A stretch of DNA of 64,000 bases from Diphasiastrum complanatum (Eukaryota; Streptophyta; Lycopodiopsida; Lycopodiales; Lycopodiaceae), in NCBI GenBank assembly GCA_029204225.1, contig CM055112.1:30282203-30346202 (forward strand), read 5' to 3'. The translations under genes were made by a program, and so were the position numbers. Positions 1 through 11,628 of this stretch are shown here, one piece after another. A model generated the notes under the pieces. It was given only the letters and a program-made list of their open reading frames with translations. It ran no database searches and was not told the origin of the DNA. The first letter of the stretch is position 1, and every line of letters starts with the position of its first letter.

Positions 1-566
1 AAACTCTCTAGGAACTTACTTTCAACACAAACACAATAATTTGTGTGAAATGAAGAGTCTAAGACCTCACAAAACTCATCCGATTCTACTTGATTGACAA
101 TGAATTGTAGATCAAAACACTAAATAGGTCAATATACTTGTTCAATTCCATTTTTTGAATTCACATGCTGGATTTGGCCAATTTTTGGATCATTGGTTCA
201 GCCTAAGTGGTGGCTTATAGATTGCATATTAATTTTTCAGCATTTGCATGTAAATTTGGAATAGTCAATTTTTTGTGATTTTGTCAAAACCCTAATTTTG
301 ATTGGATCTCTAGATAGTGAGGTTGCTGGACTTCATTTGAGTGTGTTTCAATCTTAGGAAGTGGAAAAAGTCATTAGATTGAGGATAGATCATAGGTTGA
401 TCAAGATTCCATGATTCTATGTGTTGATTTGCTTGGATAAGTGCTAGAAGAGAATTTTTGAGATAGTTTCAAATCTTGGTGATTTCTTTTGAAAGCATTT
501 GTTGTCGTTAAAAGGAGTGCTTTGTGCATTGAAGTAGGCTGAAAGAGAAGATCAGGTCATTGCTAC

Positions 567-3308
567 ATGGCAACCTCAATTGGAGTCATGTTGGATGCCA
601 ATGATAGGCTTACCTCAGGTGACTATTCATTATGGAAAGTGAGGATGGAGTCACTTCTTGAGATGAATGATGTTTTGGATATTGTTGTAGGCTTGGAGGA
701 GAGACCAGCAACACAACAAAATCAATTGAGGTATGACAAGAGATCCAAGAAGGCTCTACACATGATAAAGATGAATGTTACCAATGAACTTCTTAAGGAA
801 GTTGGTAAGTGCACATCATCTTTGGAAGCTTGGAATTCATTGAAGAAGCTTTATGAATCCAAGTCTACTTCTAGAGTGTTGACTCTAAGAAGGCAAATCT
901 TTTCTTGTTTGCAAAAGAATGAAAAAATTCCAAGTACTTTTGTTTTGAGAATGAAAGCATTGAATGATGAGTTAGCTTGCATAGATGAAAGCATTAAGGA
1001 AGGAGAGCTTATTCAAGTGATTCTTAATGGCTTGTTGGATGCACATGCTAACATTGTTCAAAGTATTGCTATTCAAAAGACTTTGCCAAGTTTGATGGAT
1101 CTTCAAGAGATCTTGATCAATGAGGAATATAGGCTTCAAGCAAGAGGTGGATCTACATCAACACTTCAAGAGGATGCTATGTTCACAAAGGGCAAATTCA
1201 AGGGCAAAACCAAAAGCAAGTGGTCTAAAGGGCAAGATCAAGTGGATGCTTCTTCAAGTAGCAAAAAGAAGGATAGATCAAAGCTCAAGTGCTTCTATTG
1301 TGGCATCAAAGGACACTTTGCAAGTGAGTGCTACAAGAAGAAGAGAGATCAAGGAGACAAGCAAGGTAATTTTACTCTTGATGAGGATGGTTTGGATGTG
1401 CAAGATGCAAATGATGATGCTTTTGTGATGTCTTCATGTATGCTTGCTAATGATGGAGATCTAGATCCTTGGTGGATTGATAGTGGAGCAAGTTCACACA
1501 TGACCTTTCACAAAGAGTACTTCACTTCTTTGTTGGCATATGGAGATGACAAGAGGGTGATCTACACGGCCAATGATGGTGAGTGTGCAATCAAAGGGAT
1601 TGGCACAATTCCTATTTCTCTCTCTACAAATAGGAATGTTCATTTGGAGGATGTCTTGTTTATTCCATCTATTACCAAGAATTTGCTTAGTGTGAGTCAA
1701 ATGCTAAGTAAGGGCCTCAAGGTGGAGTTTGATGGAGATGCTTGTTTGATCAAAAGGAAGGATGTCTTGATTGGAAAAGGTAAAAGGCAAGGGAAGTTGT
1801 TCAAACTTGATGCTTGTGTTATTGCTAAGCAAGTTGGATGTGTTGCAAGGGAGCAAATTTCTAATCAAGAGGTTTGGCACAAAAGGATGGGACACCTCAA
1901 CTTCAAGTCATTGGAGGTAATGGCAAGGAAGAAGGTTGTGATTGGTCTTCCAAGTTCCTTAAGTAATGACAAGCATGTTTGTGAGTCTTGTGCTTTGTCT
2001 AAGTCACATAGACTACCTTATACTAGATCTATTTCTAGATCTACAAAGCCTTTTCAACTTGTACATTCGGATATTCATGGATTTACTACAATTAGCAATA
2101 GTGGAGCTAAGATGTATGTAACATTCATTGATGATTTTAGTAGATTTTGTTGGATCTATCTACTAAAGAGCAAGGATGAAGTGTATGATGTCTTTGTCAA
2201 GTTCAAGAATGCAAGGGAGAACCAATTCTCCACAAAGATCAAGTGCTTGAGAGGTGACAATGGTGGTGAGTACATATCTAACAAGTTCAAGGCCTTTTGT
2301 GATGAGCATGGGATCAAGAGGGAGTATACAACATCAAGGACCCCACAACAAAATGGAGTGGCTGAAAGGAAGAATAGAACTTTATGTGAAAGTGCTAAAG
2401 CTATGAGGTTAAGTGCTAATCTTGACAAACCATTTTGGGATCAAGCTTTGTTGTGTGCCAATTTCTTGTGCAATAGGTGGCCGAGTGCTATTTTGGATGG
2501 AAGGACACCTTTTGAGATGCTATTCAAGAGGAGGCTGAGTGTCAACTTTCTAAGAACCTTTGGATGCACATGCTATGTCAACATTACTCTTGATGATAGG
2601 ACCAAGAAGGATCCATCTTCAAGAAGAGGTATTTTTGTTGGATATAGTGAGGTGAGTAAAGCCTACAAGGTTTACATTCCTTCTACTAACAAAGTGATTG
2701 TTGGTAGAGATGTCATTTTTGATGAGGGAAACATTCCAAAGGTGTCTTCAAGCATGATTGATGGTAAAGTAGATGGATCTAACATTCTTGATGTTGATGA
2801 GAAGGATCCTACTTTGGATGGTGATGATGATGGACCTTCATCAAGTCAAAAGCCAAGGAGAACATCAAGAGAAAGACAAGTACCTTCAAGGCTCACATAT
2901 GATCAAAAGGGTAAGCAAGTAGTTTCTGGAAATTATGTTGCTTTCCTAACCTCTTTGGATGAGCCTACAAGTGTAGATCAAGCAAGGAAAGAAGAGGAGT
3001 GGATCCAAGCAATGGATCTTGAGTATCAAGCTCTTATGAAGAGTGGAACATCTTTTGGAGGATCTTCTTGTGTACATGGAGCTATGCAAGTGGATGGATT
3101 TTATCTTGTTGTAAAATCAAGTAATGGATCTGGAAAACAAATTTTGTTCAATGACTTTGATGGTCAAGTTGAAGATCAAGAGGTTGATCTCAAAGCGCTT
3201 CAACTAGTCAAAAGGGAAGTTGGCAATTTGGAGCTAGTCAAGAGCATCAAAGGAGAGGTAATTAGCAAAGGTGTTATGGATCTATTTTTGCAGCATATTG
3301 AAGACTAA
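567..3308 (+). CDS. Copia A1 Gag-protease-integrase reading frame (fossil)
   Basis: The 913-residue frame starts with a UBN2/Copia-type Gag (SGDYSLWKVRMESLL near residue 18). A CCHC zinc knuckle CFYCGIKGHFASEC lies near residue 242. The aspartic protease motif WWIDSGASSHM is near residue 302, and the GAG-pre-integrase motif WHKRMGHLNF near residue 437. The integrase core begins around residue 500 (HSDIHGF, then FIDDFSRFCWIYLL, GDNGGEY and TPQQNGVAERKNRT, which hold the D,D,E residues). The last 90 or so residues no longer resemble Copia pol. In the family the polyprotein packages RNA, cleaves itself and integrates cDNA. As a host annotation this is a retroelement remnant, not a cellular gene. 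Confidence 0.93.
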   Translation: MATSIGVMLDANDRLTSGDYSLWKVRMESLLEMNDVLDIVVGLEERPATQQNQLRYDKRSKKALHMIKMNVTNELLKEVGKCTSSLEAWNSLKKLYESKSTSRVLTLRRQIFSCLQKNEKIPSTFVLRMKALNDELACIDESIKEGELIQVILNGLLDAHANIVQSIAIQKTLPSLMDLQEILINEEYRLQARGGSTSTLQEDAMFTKGKFKGKTKSKWSKGQDQVDASSSSKKKDRSKLKCFYCGIKGHFASECYKKKRDQGDKQGNFTLDEDGLDVQDANDDAFVMSSCMLANDGDLDPWWIDSGASSHMTFHKEYFTSLLAYGDDKRVIYTANDGECAIKGIGTIPISLSTNRNVHLEDVLFIPSITKNLLSVSQMLSKGLKVEFDGDACLIKRKDVLIGKGKRQGKLFKLDACVIAKQVGCVAREQISNQEVWHKRMGHLNFKSLEVMARKKVVIGLPSSLSNDKHVCESCALSKSHRLPYTRSISRSTKPFQLVHSDIHGFTTISNSGAKMYVTFIDDFSRFCWIYLLKSKDEVYDVFVKFKNARENQFSTKIKCLRGDNGGEYISNKFKAFCDEHGIKREYTTSRTPQQNGVAERKNRTLCESAKAMRLSANLDKPFWDQALLCANFLCNRWPSAILDGRTPFEMLFKRRLSVNFLRTFGCTCYVNITLDDRTKKDPSSRRGIFVGYSEVSKAYKVYIPSTNKVIVGRDVIFDEGNIPKVSSSMIDGKVDGSNILDVDEKDPTLDGDDDGPSSSQKPRRTSRERQVPSRLTYDQKGKQVVSGNYVAFLTSLDEPTSVDQARKEEEWIQAMDLEYQALMKSGTSFGGSSCVHGAMQVDGFYLVVKSSNGSGKQILFNDFDGQVEDQEVDLKALQLVKREVGNLELVKSIKGEVISKGVMDLFLQHIED

Positions 3309-4200
3309 AGTAAGGTCAAAGGAGCAGCAAGGAAGTGTTGTTCAAGTTTACTTTACTTGTTCTATCTCATGTTTGAGCAATTTCATGTGGATGTGTGCAA
3401 ATTGTCAAGATATGGTAAAACTAGCTACATTGGTGAGCATTGTTTTGATGTTGGATTTGTACTAGCATTCTTGGCTGATTTTGCTGATGAAAATGAAGCT
3501 ATTGGAGGTTCATTATGTCACTCATCCATGGCTAAGTTCTCAAGTGTTGAGCTACTTGCTGCCAATACTTGGAGATTGTCAATTTTTGGTGAATTCATGG
3601 TCATTTTCTTGTGTCAAGTAGATCTTGAAGATGGACTAGTGAAAACTACTTGGTTTATGGAGTCATGTGATGCTGGATTTGCATCATTCATGTACTCACC
3701 TACTCATGGATTTCCAAGGTTTGATGGTTTCTTGTGGCAAGATGAAGATGGAGGCTCATTCATGGAGTCTCATGGTGGATACAAGGCAACAAAGGACAAA
3801 GGAGGAGGAGACATGCAAGCAAAAGTTGATCACTCACATTTATTTTTTGTTTGCTGTATTTTTCCAGAGAGTTCAGAGTTGGAAGCATAGTGGAATCATC
3901 TCACTTACATTCTATTTGATTCTTCATGTTCTAGTCACATTTTTACATGTAAAATTGATGTAAGAAATAGTGAAGCATCCCAAGTGGACACTATTCTCTA
4001 TATCAATTATGGTTGTTTCTATTTTGAGAATTACATAATCATTGAAAGGAGATCTATTCTTAGGAAGAAGATAATTCTCATGATGGATCAAAGTTCTATT
4101 GGCAAAAACTATGCTAGGAGCATTGGAAGCTAGGAAAGCGATTTTTTGAGGTACATCATTGGAACTCAAGATTTTGGCATATTGTATGAGGGATCATCAC
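3030..4200 (+). other. Stretch inside A1 with no recognisable Copia pol
   Basis: Between the integrase part and the RNase H part, where reverse transcriptase is expected, the sequence gives open frames (3010-3308 and 3357-3890) with no RT motif such as YVDD. The 177-residue frame at 3357-3890 is rich in F, G and D and matches no family I know. It may be host or other sequence taken up by the element, or strongly diverged element sequence. I cannot decide which. Confidence 0.4.
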
Positions 4201-4304
4201 CTAATCTTTTTGGATTTTCAGATTTGGACTATGCTGGAGATGTAATGGATAGGAAATCCATTAGTTCTTATTGTATTTTCATAGGTGATGGAGCTATATC
4301 ATGA

Positions 4305-4706
4305 ATGTCAAAGAAACAAGCCACTATCTCATTGTCATCTAGTGAGGCCGAGTACAAAGCTCTTACACATTGCACAAAGGAGATGGTATGGATCAAGAGG
4401 ACGATCAAGGATCTTCACTTGCTAGATTTTTCAGAGAGCTCAATCATCTTTTGTGACAATCAATCAGCCCAAAGAATGGCATCCAATCGTATCTTTCATG
4501 CTAGGAGCAAGCATATTGAGATACAATATCATTCTGTGAGGGAGAGAGTCATTGCAAAGGAGGTGGAGCTTCAACATGTGTCTTCAAGGGAATGTGTAGC
4601 TGATATCTTCACCAAAGCATTGGGAAAAGACTTGTTCATGAAGCATAGGACTTCACTTGGAGTATTATCAAAGTCTATGCTAAAACTAGTTGAAGAGGGA
4701 GTGTGA
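4305..4706 (+). CDS. Copia A1 RNase H region (fossil)
   Basis: The 133-residue frame has the end-of-pol signature of Copia RNase H: QATISLSSSEAEYKALT at the start, CDNQSAQRMASN in the middle and ARSKHIEIQYHSVRE with VADIFTKAL towards the end. It stops a few bases into the 3' LTR start. A polypurine stretch (tgaagagggagtg) sits directly before the LTR, as expected for plus-strand priming. Confidence 0.9.
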   Translation: MSKKQATISLSSSEAEYKALTHCTKEMVWIKRTIKDLHLLDFSESSIIFCDNQSAQRMASNRIFHARSKHIEIQYHSVRERVIAKEVELQHVSSRECVADIFTKALGKDLFMKHRTSLGVLSKSMLKLVEEGV

Positions 4707-5351
4707 AAGATTCAACTAGTTTCATCACATTTTGCAATATTTTCATATTTGGCATATTGAGGCCAAAACTTGTTTTAGACTTAGAGGTTGACTTTTCAAA
4801 GTTCATTAGTCTAAATTTCATTTGAATAAACACTTTTTGAAAGTGTGGGAAAGATAGAATGCGAGTTTGAGTAGATTCAATTTGAATAAGTTGGGTACAT
4901 TGAATCTAGACCCAAAATTGGTAGGGTTAGCATTTTGGTGGGAAAGCCAAGTGGCCAAATAGGGTTTGGACCTGCTATAAAAGGATGTAACTCATGGAGA
5001 GAGTCATCTTCTCTCTTCTCTATCTCATTTCATGCTTATACATGGTTCTCTTGGGTTCTACTATCCATTGGTGCACTATCTTGGTGATTGCTTGCAATTC
5101 TATGTGTAGAATGATCTATATTTGCTATTTTTGGATCCACACGTGTGAAATACAATAGCTTGCTGGTTTTGTGCGGACAGCAACAGTACATAATCATTTC
5201 ATTCAAGTTTGATCAAGTTCTATTAGTGTTTGCATCTCAAATTGTGTGTAGATGCTGATTTTTCTACAGTGGTGAAATTGGTAGTGTATTTCTCTTTCTA
5301 ACCAAAGATCATTCAAGTAGATTGGATCTTAAGGATCTGAAATCTTTCACA
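4702..5351 (+). repeat. 3' LTR of Copia A1
   Basis: The 650-bp repeat begins TGTGAAAGATTCAAC and ends GAAATCTTTCACA. It matches the two LTRs of A2 (39413-40063 and 42509-43152, opposite strand) almost base for base by eye. It contains a TATA-like tataaaagg near 4976 and the palindromic CACACGTGTG-type motif near 5143. Confidence 0.9.
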
Positions 5352-6355
5352 ATACCTACTCGTGTCTTATTTTTACAAATGAAGTCAAGAAGTCCTCCTA
5401 ATCCAAAGGTAGTGCCTCCAAAGATCCTCTAAGTAACCTGCAAGCTCCAAGATTCTCCCCAACTCCAAGCTATGATGCCTCCACCTACAAGTAAGAATCT
5501 TCAAGCCTCTATGGATCTCTCCTCTGTGAAAAATGCAAAAATAAGCTTGGTAGAGGCCAAAAATCTTGTATATAGATAAACACACATGTGTGGAGCCTGT
5601 TTCCACGTGTGAAAATAGTGTACTTGTCATGTACCATAATCATATAGGTTGTACATATGATTTAATTCAAGTTCTAGTGGCTAAAAAGGCCAAAAACTAG
5701 TTTTCTAGACATATGACACATGGCATCAATCTATTGATTGCATGAGCCACATCCTTTGGTTAGGTGTCATATCACATGTGTAGAGGACAGCTCACATGTG
5801 TGGAATAAGCTGAAGTAGGCTAATTTTGACTTCTAGAAGATTTCCAAGTAGATCTCCATATAGAAGGAAAATGGACTAAAAGTGCCAAAATAGAAGGTTT
5901 TGTCCAAGTGTCAGTTTTGCATGATGAATCATCATATGACAAAGCACCTTCACACATGTGGGATCAGAGGGATGATTAGTACCACGAGCTCTCACTTATT
6001 GTATATATAGAGCCACATTTGGCCATAATCATTGTGAGACACCAATCTTGGTTTTGAAAGCAATTTGAGTGATTCTCTCCATTTGTCTACATTTGTTTTG
6101 ATTGTTTTGAGGTTCTATCAATGTGTACTTGATTTTCAGGTTGGAGTCCATACTCAGACAATGTTTCACACGTGTGAAACTAGAAAGTACACCTACCTTC
6201 AATTAATGATTGTTCTTGTTAGGATTTTGTGTCTAGAATTGATCTAGATAGATCTTAATCTCAGGTAGATTGATAGATCAAGTAATCTGACAACCAATCC
6301 CTCTTGAGGATCAGATTAGGATCCACTCTTGGTCCTTTTTGTACTCTTTTGCACA
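5352..6355 (+). repeat. 5' LTR of Copia M (left edge uncertain)
   Basis: The right edge is fixed by ...TTTTGCACA followed at once by the primer-binding site. A TATA-like stretch gtatatatag lies near 6000. Several ACACGTGTG or ACATGTGTG palindromes occur (near 5583, 5604, 5774, 5793, 5950 and 6168). The left edge could be anywhere from just after the A1 LTR to about 5640, because no second LTR of this family is present for comparison. Confidence 0.6.
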
Positions 6356-6371
6356 TGGTATCAGAGCCTAG
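6356..6371 (+). other. Primer-binding site of Copia M
   Basis: The sequence TGGTATCAGAGCCTAG is complementary to the 3' end of plant initiator-methionine tRNA, the usual minus-strand primer of plant Copia elements. It directly follows the LTR end. Confidence 0.9.
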
Positions 6372-8510
6372 TACATAGGAACTCTTTTCACACGTGTGAG
6401 GCCGTACAGCTCCGGTTTTGACTCAGAAATTTCAAAAATTTGTAGAATTTGACTCACATACCCAATTTGAGTGATTTTTAATGCAAAATCAAGCATTTTC
6501 TATAGTGAGTCTAATCCCTTGATTAGTTCTTGGATTAGATCAACCAAAAAATTAAAACTGAAGTTTGAAAAAGGTGCATTAATTGATCTTCTCTGATTTT
6601 TTGAGTGTATGTTGAAGTTAAGAGAGATTTTGCTAAAAATCATAGATTAAGGAGTAATATGCAAGGTGTGAGATTGAAATCCATTGTACCATCAGTCTAG
6701 ATTTGTTGAAGAGTGATAGGGTCAAGTTTAGAAGCATCAATTTGCTAGAAAACATCTTTGGATCTGTCCTCCAAGTGAAACCTTTGAGAGTTTCTAGTGC
6801 ATATAGAGCATCTATGCAAATCTTTTGTAGAATTTGACATAGATTGGCTTAAATTGAGAGTTCTAGAAAAGAGATTGAGATCCAAGTCACATTGTTCAAC
6901 CCTACTCAATTTGTTTGAGTGATTGTAAGGTTTGAAAAGAGTCATTAAGGTTTCTATGACAAATGTGTAGAGAGAGATCCAATTTTCTAAGAGTTCCTTC
7001 CTTTGTAGAAGGCAAGATCTAGAAGCTCATTTTGTGTCGTTATTGGTGGAGAGTTTGTCTCTTCCTAGGTGATCAAATCTTTCTAAGTGGCATTAGCTCT
7101 TTGAAGCACAATATCTTAGTGAGAAAAATCACAAATTTTGATTTTGAATTTCATTCCAAGTCTTAAGAAGTAGAGTAATTGGTGGAATCCAATAGGGGTG
7201 ATTGAATCAATTTATTGAGCAGAAATTGACATAGTATGTATGAAACTCAAATTAGTTCTATTCAACTTTCTTTGTGAGAGTGTGAGGATCAACTTGAGAT
7301 TCCATTGGATGTCTAGAATGAGGAGGAGTCCATATCTGAGTATTCATGCATGGTTGAGATCTTTGTAATCTCTAGTTGTCTAATTTTTTAAGCTTTGTGA
7401 AAAATTGGTGGTATAGTTTGTTGTCAAATCAAATAAAATTCATTCTAGATCTCAAGTGTGAGATTATTTGGGTCAAGAGTGAGTCCAAAAGTAGTGATTA
7501 AGTTTTATTTTCATGTATTTGAAACAAAACCCATTTTTTGTTCATGAATCTCAAGTGTTGAGAGAACTAGTCAAGTGAAAAGGAAAATCTAGGTGTCAAA
7601 TCTTTTTCATATCCATTTCAACTTTCAAAAGAAAGAGTCATTGGTATTTGATGAGTCCAATAGGAGATTGGATCTGATTTCTTTAGTGATTTGATTCAAA
7701 GATTGTGTGCTTTTGTCTTAGTGATCAAAGCAAAGTTTCCAAGTGACTAATCATTACTGTAAAGATTGATTCTTAGGTTTGTGAGTAGATCTTTTGTAGA
7801 TCCTTCTAGATTGTTGAAGATGTTCAAATCTAGTCTCTTGAAAGTCACAAATTACATTTGTAGAATCATATTCACATGGCATCAATAGGTGGCATCCCAT
7901 TGAAGGAAAGAAAGGATCCTGAGTGCAACCTTTGTGGCAAGGGAGGATATTTTTTCTCAAGATACTACAAAAAGAAGACAATCCATCCAAGGAGAACCAG
8001 AGCAAGGGGCCAAAGGTGAAGGATGGAGCTTCAAGTTCAAAATGCAAATACAAGAAGGACAAGTCCAAGGAAAGGTGTTTCCTTTGTGGAAAGGTGAATG
8101 AGGCTTGGAGTCTCACAAGGACTTGCACATGTCAAATCTTTTGAAATTTTTCATTTGGAAGTGCATTGTTTGGTTCAAGATGCAAAGATAGATGTCACTT
8201 TCATGAAAGTAACTTGGATTTATTTTATGTCCTTGGAAAGTACTTTGCTTGGAACTTTATATAAGTTCAAACTTATTGTTATGATCCAAGAGAAATCAAT
8301 CAAGAATAAGGAGCAGCAATCACAAAATGAGAATAGTTTCATTTACGCTATCATGTCAACTTATGAAGAACCATTTTGCTTTGAAGAGATTTTTGTATCT
8401 CAAAGGTGGATTAAGGCAATACTAGTTGAGTGTGATGCCTTAAAAGATAGCAAAATATGTTTTCCTTGTAAGCTTACATTAGTTATGAAGTCAAGGAAAT
8501 GAAAATATCT
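6372..8510 (+). mobile_element. Copia M leader and coding remnants (fossil)
   Basis: About 1.5 kb of AT-rich leader without long frames is followed by coding remnants at 7878-8502. These show two zinc-knuckle-like clusters (CNLCGKGGYFFS and CFLCGKVNEAW), then a segment like the start of Copia reverse transcriptase (EEPFCFEEIFVSQRWIKAI). The interior is badly broken and no 3' LTR is seen, so this is an old, partial copy. Confidence 0.6.
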
Positions 8511-8639
8511 TCATAATGTAGGATTTTTTGGTTTCAATATGATCATGAATGATGTGTTCATTCATAAAGATGAAAATTGTAAGTTTTCAATCCTAAAGAC
8601 AAGCTGTAAACTTCTTATGAGAATAAGTGAAGCATTTAA

Positions 8640-9535
8640 ATTGACTCAAATACAATCTGTTTGTATGAAACCATTTGCCTAGAACCTATAAATTTTGTCT
8701 AAATCACATATAGATGAGATTGTGCAACTTCTAGATGAATTTTGTGATCATTTAAGCAATAAATGACATGTACACACAATTTGCCACAGGTCTAAGCACC
8801 CTACCTACGACTCTTCAAAAGCTTATAACTTTTGATTGGCTTATCCAACTGTCATGAATCAAATTGCATTAGATTCTACAATTTCTAGCTTTCTAGTGGG
8901 CTAATTTGCATGAAATTTGGATCTAAGGTGAGGGAGAACCACCAAACTGAAAATGGGCGGATTTCACACGTGCCAGCATGTGAAATTTCATACAGTACAT
9001 GATTTGGACCATTCAAAGTGGTTTGAAGCTCTAAATCACCAGAAAACTGCAAACTAGCTAGAAAGTAGAATCTAGACAATTCCTAGCTTGAAATCTGATC
9101 AAATCTACAAACTTGTTGATTAGATTTGCTTGTAAAACTTAGGTAGGCTCTAATACCATGCTGAATTCACATGTGTGGGACACCCTACACATGATCTCCT
9201 AAGCCAAATAATACCATAAAAATCAGACTAGCATTGGTTGACAATAGGAAAGCTGATCATACAAGAAATATTATTGTGTTACAAGCATGATCTGTCAGCA
9301 AAACTTAAGACTAAGCATTATAAATGCCTCAACTCGACTAGAGAGAGAAATTAGGAAGTACAAAACTCATGTAGAGAGAGAGGGCACAAAGAGCTTGTCT
9401 CCAAATTTGCATTACACACAAATTTCATCATTTTCTCAATGAGAGTACATCACATATATATAGATCCATGGACTCTCCTCCTACTTTGAGTTGAATTGGA
9501 GTTGTGGATCCACTTCTCAAGTTATCTAGACTTAT
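8640..9535 (-). mobile_element. Copia N: leader, primer site and partial 5' LTR (minus strand)
   Basis: Read on the minus strand, an LTR (about 9535 down to 9162, ending ...GTGTGAATTCA) is followed by CATGGTATTAGAGCC, a one-mismatch initiator-Met primer site, and then leader sequence to about 8640. The LTR matches the 3' LTR of Copia B (57040-57422): shared text includes the ctccatggatctatatatatgtgatgtactctcattgag region, in pieces shorter than the whole. Only the LTR end nearest the primer site is present. The LTR abuts Copia C. Confidence 0.75.
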
Positions 9536-11288
9536 CCAGGATGTTTTTAATACAGCCATCAAATTTTGTGGTTTCTTTGACGAACTCAAACATTCGAGGA
9601 AGTTGCTGATGGACCAGATAAAGATCGCTGGATTCAAGCAATGGAGGACGAAATGTCATCCATGTATAAAAACAATGTACGGACACTTGCACCTATTCCT
9701 AATGGCAGAAAACCAGTCAAATGCAAGTGGATCTATAAGATCAAGACATGTTCTGATGGAGAGAACATTAGATATAAAGCAAGGTTGGTTGCTAAAGGAT
9801 TTTCACAGAAGTATGGAATCGACTACATTGATACTTTCTCACTGGTAGTCAAACATACATCAATTCGCTTGTTATTCGCATATGCAGTAGCTCATGGTCT
9901 AAAAATCTATATTGTGGATGCAGCTTTCTTGCATGCAGAATTGGAAGAAGACTTATTCATGGACCAACCACTTGGTTTTGTAAGCCAAGAATATCTAGAA
10001 TACGGATGTCACATGAATAAAAGCGTTTATGGTCTGAAACAAGCAGCAAGACAATGATATAGAAAGAAGGATGATGCACTACATTCCTTAGGCTCCAGAC
10101 TTCTGTTTGTTGAATCAAATGTCTATATCAAACATGTCCATAATGAAATAATCATTCTAGCTGTCTATGTTGATGACACACTTATCTTCTCAAGAAAAGA
10201 TAAGTTAATCTTAGATGTCAAAAGTGACATTTCTGAAATATTTGAGATCACTGACCTAGGAGAAGCTAAAATCTATCTAGGCTTGCAGATCATGAGAAAC
10301 TTTGAAGGTGGTAAGTTGTATCTTCACCAACGAAAATACAGCCAAAAGATTATTGAAGACTTTAATATGCTCGAATGCAAAGGCATGCATACTCCCATGA
10401 TACCTGGAACAATACTGAGCAAGGCAGATTGTCTGCAGACTCTCGAGGAAGAAGAACGAATGGCCAAAACACCCTATCGTAGACTGATTGGATCATTGCT
10501 ATATCTAGCAGACAACACCAGACTTGATTTAGCGTTTGCAATATATAGACTGATCCAATATAATCAGAATCTAGGATCGTTGCATTGGAGGTTAGCAAAG
10601 AGAGTACTACAATATCTCCTGGAAATGAAAGACTATGGACTGTGTTATTCGAAGGAAGTTGGATTTCACATCGAATCTTATAGTGACGCAAGCTAGACAT
10701 CCATGAAGGATGATAGCAAAAGTATTTCAAGAGGTTGTACTCTAGTATCTAGTGTAGCCATATATTGAATAAGCAAGAAGCAAACAATAGTAGCTCAATC
10801 TTCCTGTGAAGCGAAATATCTTGTAGCAGCCAAGATGGCAAACGAGCTGATTTGGATCAAACAGATGTTGAAAGGATTTGATGAATCTATTTCTGAACCT
10901 TATGTCTTGTTAATGGATAATACTTTAGCAATCTATCTTACAAAAGATCCTGTATTTCACTAAAAAACGAAACATATAGCTATCAAGTATCATGTAATTT
11001 GGGACTTAGTCGAGAAGAAGATACTGAAGATAGTTTTCATACCCATAGAGGAAATGATAGTTGATATCTTCACAAAGCCACTAAGTAAAGCTTTGTTCGA
11101 GAAGCAATGAAGAAGATTGGGGTTAATCCAACTGCCCACTTTGAGAGGGAGCTGTCAAACACCCGATCAAACAGATCTTGATTCTACTAACAAAGTGCAC
11201 AATACTCAAATTGACAAAGGTTAAGAAACTCGAAACTCGAACAGTTCACAAAACTGAGAAGCTTGAACACGAAACTTGAACAAATAAT
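9536..11288 (+). mobile_element. Copia C: reverse transcriptase-RNase H part and start of 3' LTR (fossil)
   Basis: Plus-strand frames carry Copia RT motifs: KCKWIYKIK, YKARLVAKGFSQKYGIDY, DAAFLHAELEEDLFMDQP, SVYGLKQAARQ and AVYVDDTLIFS, then DLGEAKIYLGLQI and LIGSLLYLADNTRLDLAFA. RNase H-like text (SSCEAKYLVAA) lies near 10800. A polypurine stretch (gagagggagc) at about 11143 precedes TGTCAAACACCCGATC, the probable 3' LTR start, which is cut by Gypsy E at 11289. It is the same family as Copia F (58636-60300). The coding part is broken in a few places. Confidence 0.88.
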
Positions 11289-11628
11289 TGTTGGAAGTAT
11301 TTCTACTTTCTACGGTGGCTAGGTCTAATGAGGGGTTTGTGCATAGTATAGTGGTAGACCGGTCGTCCACCTTCTAAGTTCTACAGGCTTTCAATTGTGA
11401 ATAAAACATAAACAAGGAGGGAGCACCAAGGCTTTCCCAACTGGTGCTCAAAACGGAAATAAAACTAACTAAGGTTTGGCTAAGGCGGTACCCAACTAGC
11501 CAGTGTCCAATAAACAAAATAAACTTGCTAAGGCTTACCCAACTAGCAAGGATCAATGAATAAACTCTTGCTAAGGCTTCCTAACTAGAAAGAGGACTAA
11601 ATCCTACTTAACACCCAAAAAGGATTAG
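11289..11628 (-). repeat. LTR of Gypsy E, 3' copy (recognisable part)
   Basis: This matches 14882-15222 with roughly eighteen differences over 340 bases by eye. The full LTR may run on to about 12057, but the second copy is not long enough to prove it. Confidence 0.8.

Larger units (their letters stand above)
1..5351 (+). mobile_element. Ty1/Copia retrotransposon A1 (5' LTR outside window)
   Basis: This is a Copia element read on the plus strand. Bases 1-566 are the untranslated leader; from about base 120 it matches the leader of copy A2 (41900-42470, opposite strand). Then follow gag, protease and integrase (567-3308), a non-Copia-looking stretch, an RNase H region and a 3' LTR (4702-5351). 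The order protease, integrase, RNase H is that of Copia. The 5' LTR would lie upstream of base 1. The element is broken and lacks a recognisable reverse transcriptase. It is the same family as A2, with a near-identical LTR and protein sequence, so both are fairly young. Confidence 0.93.
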
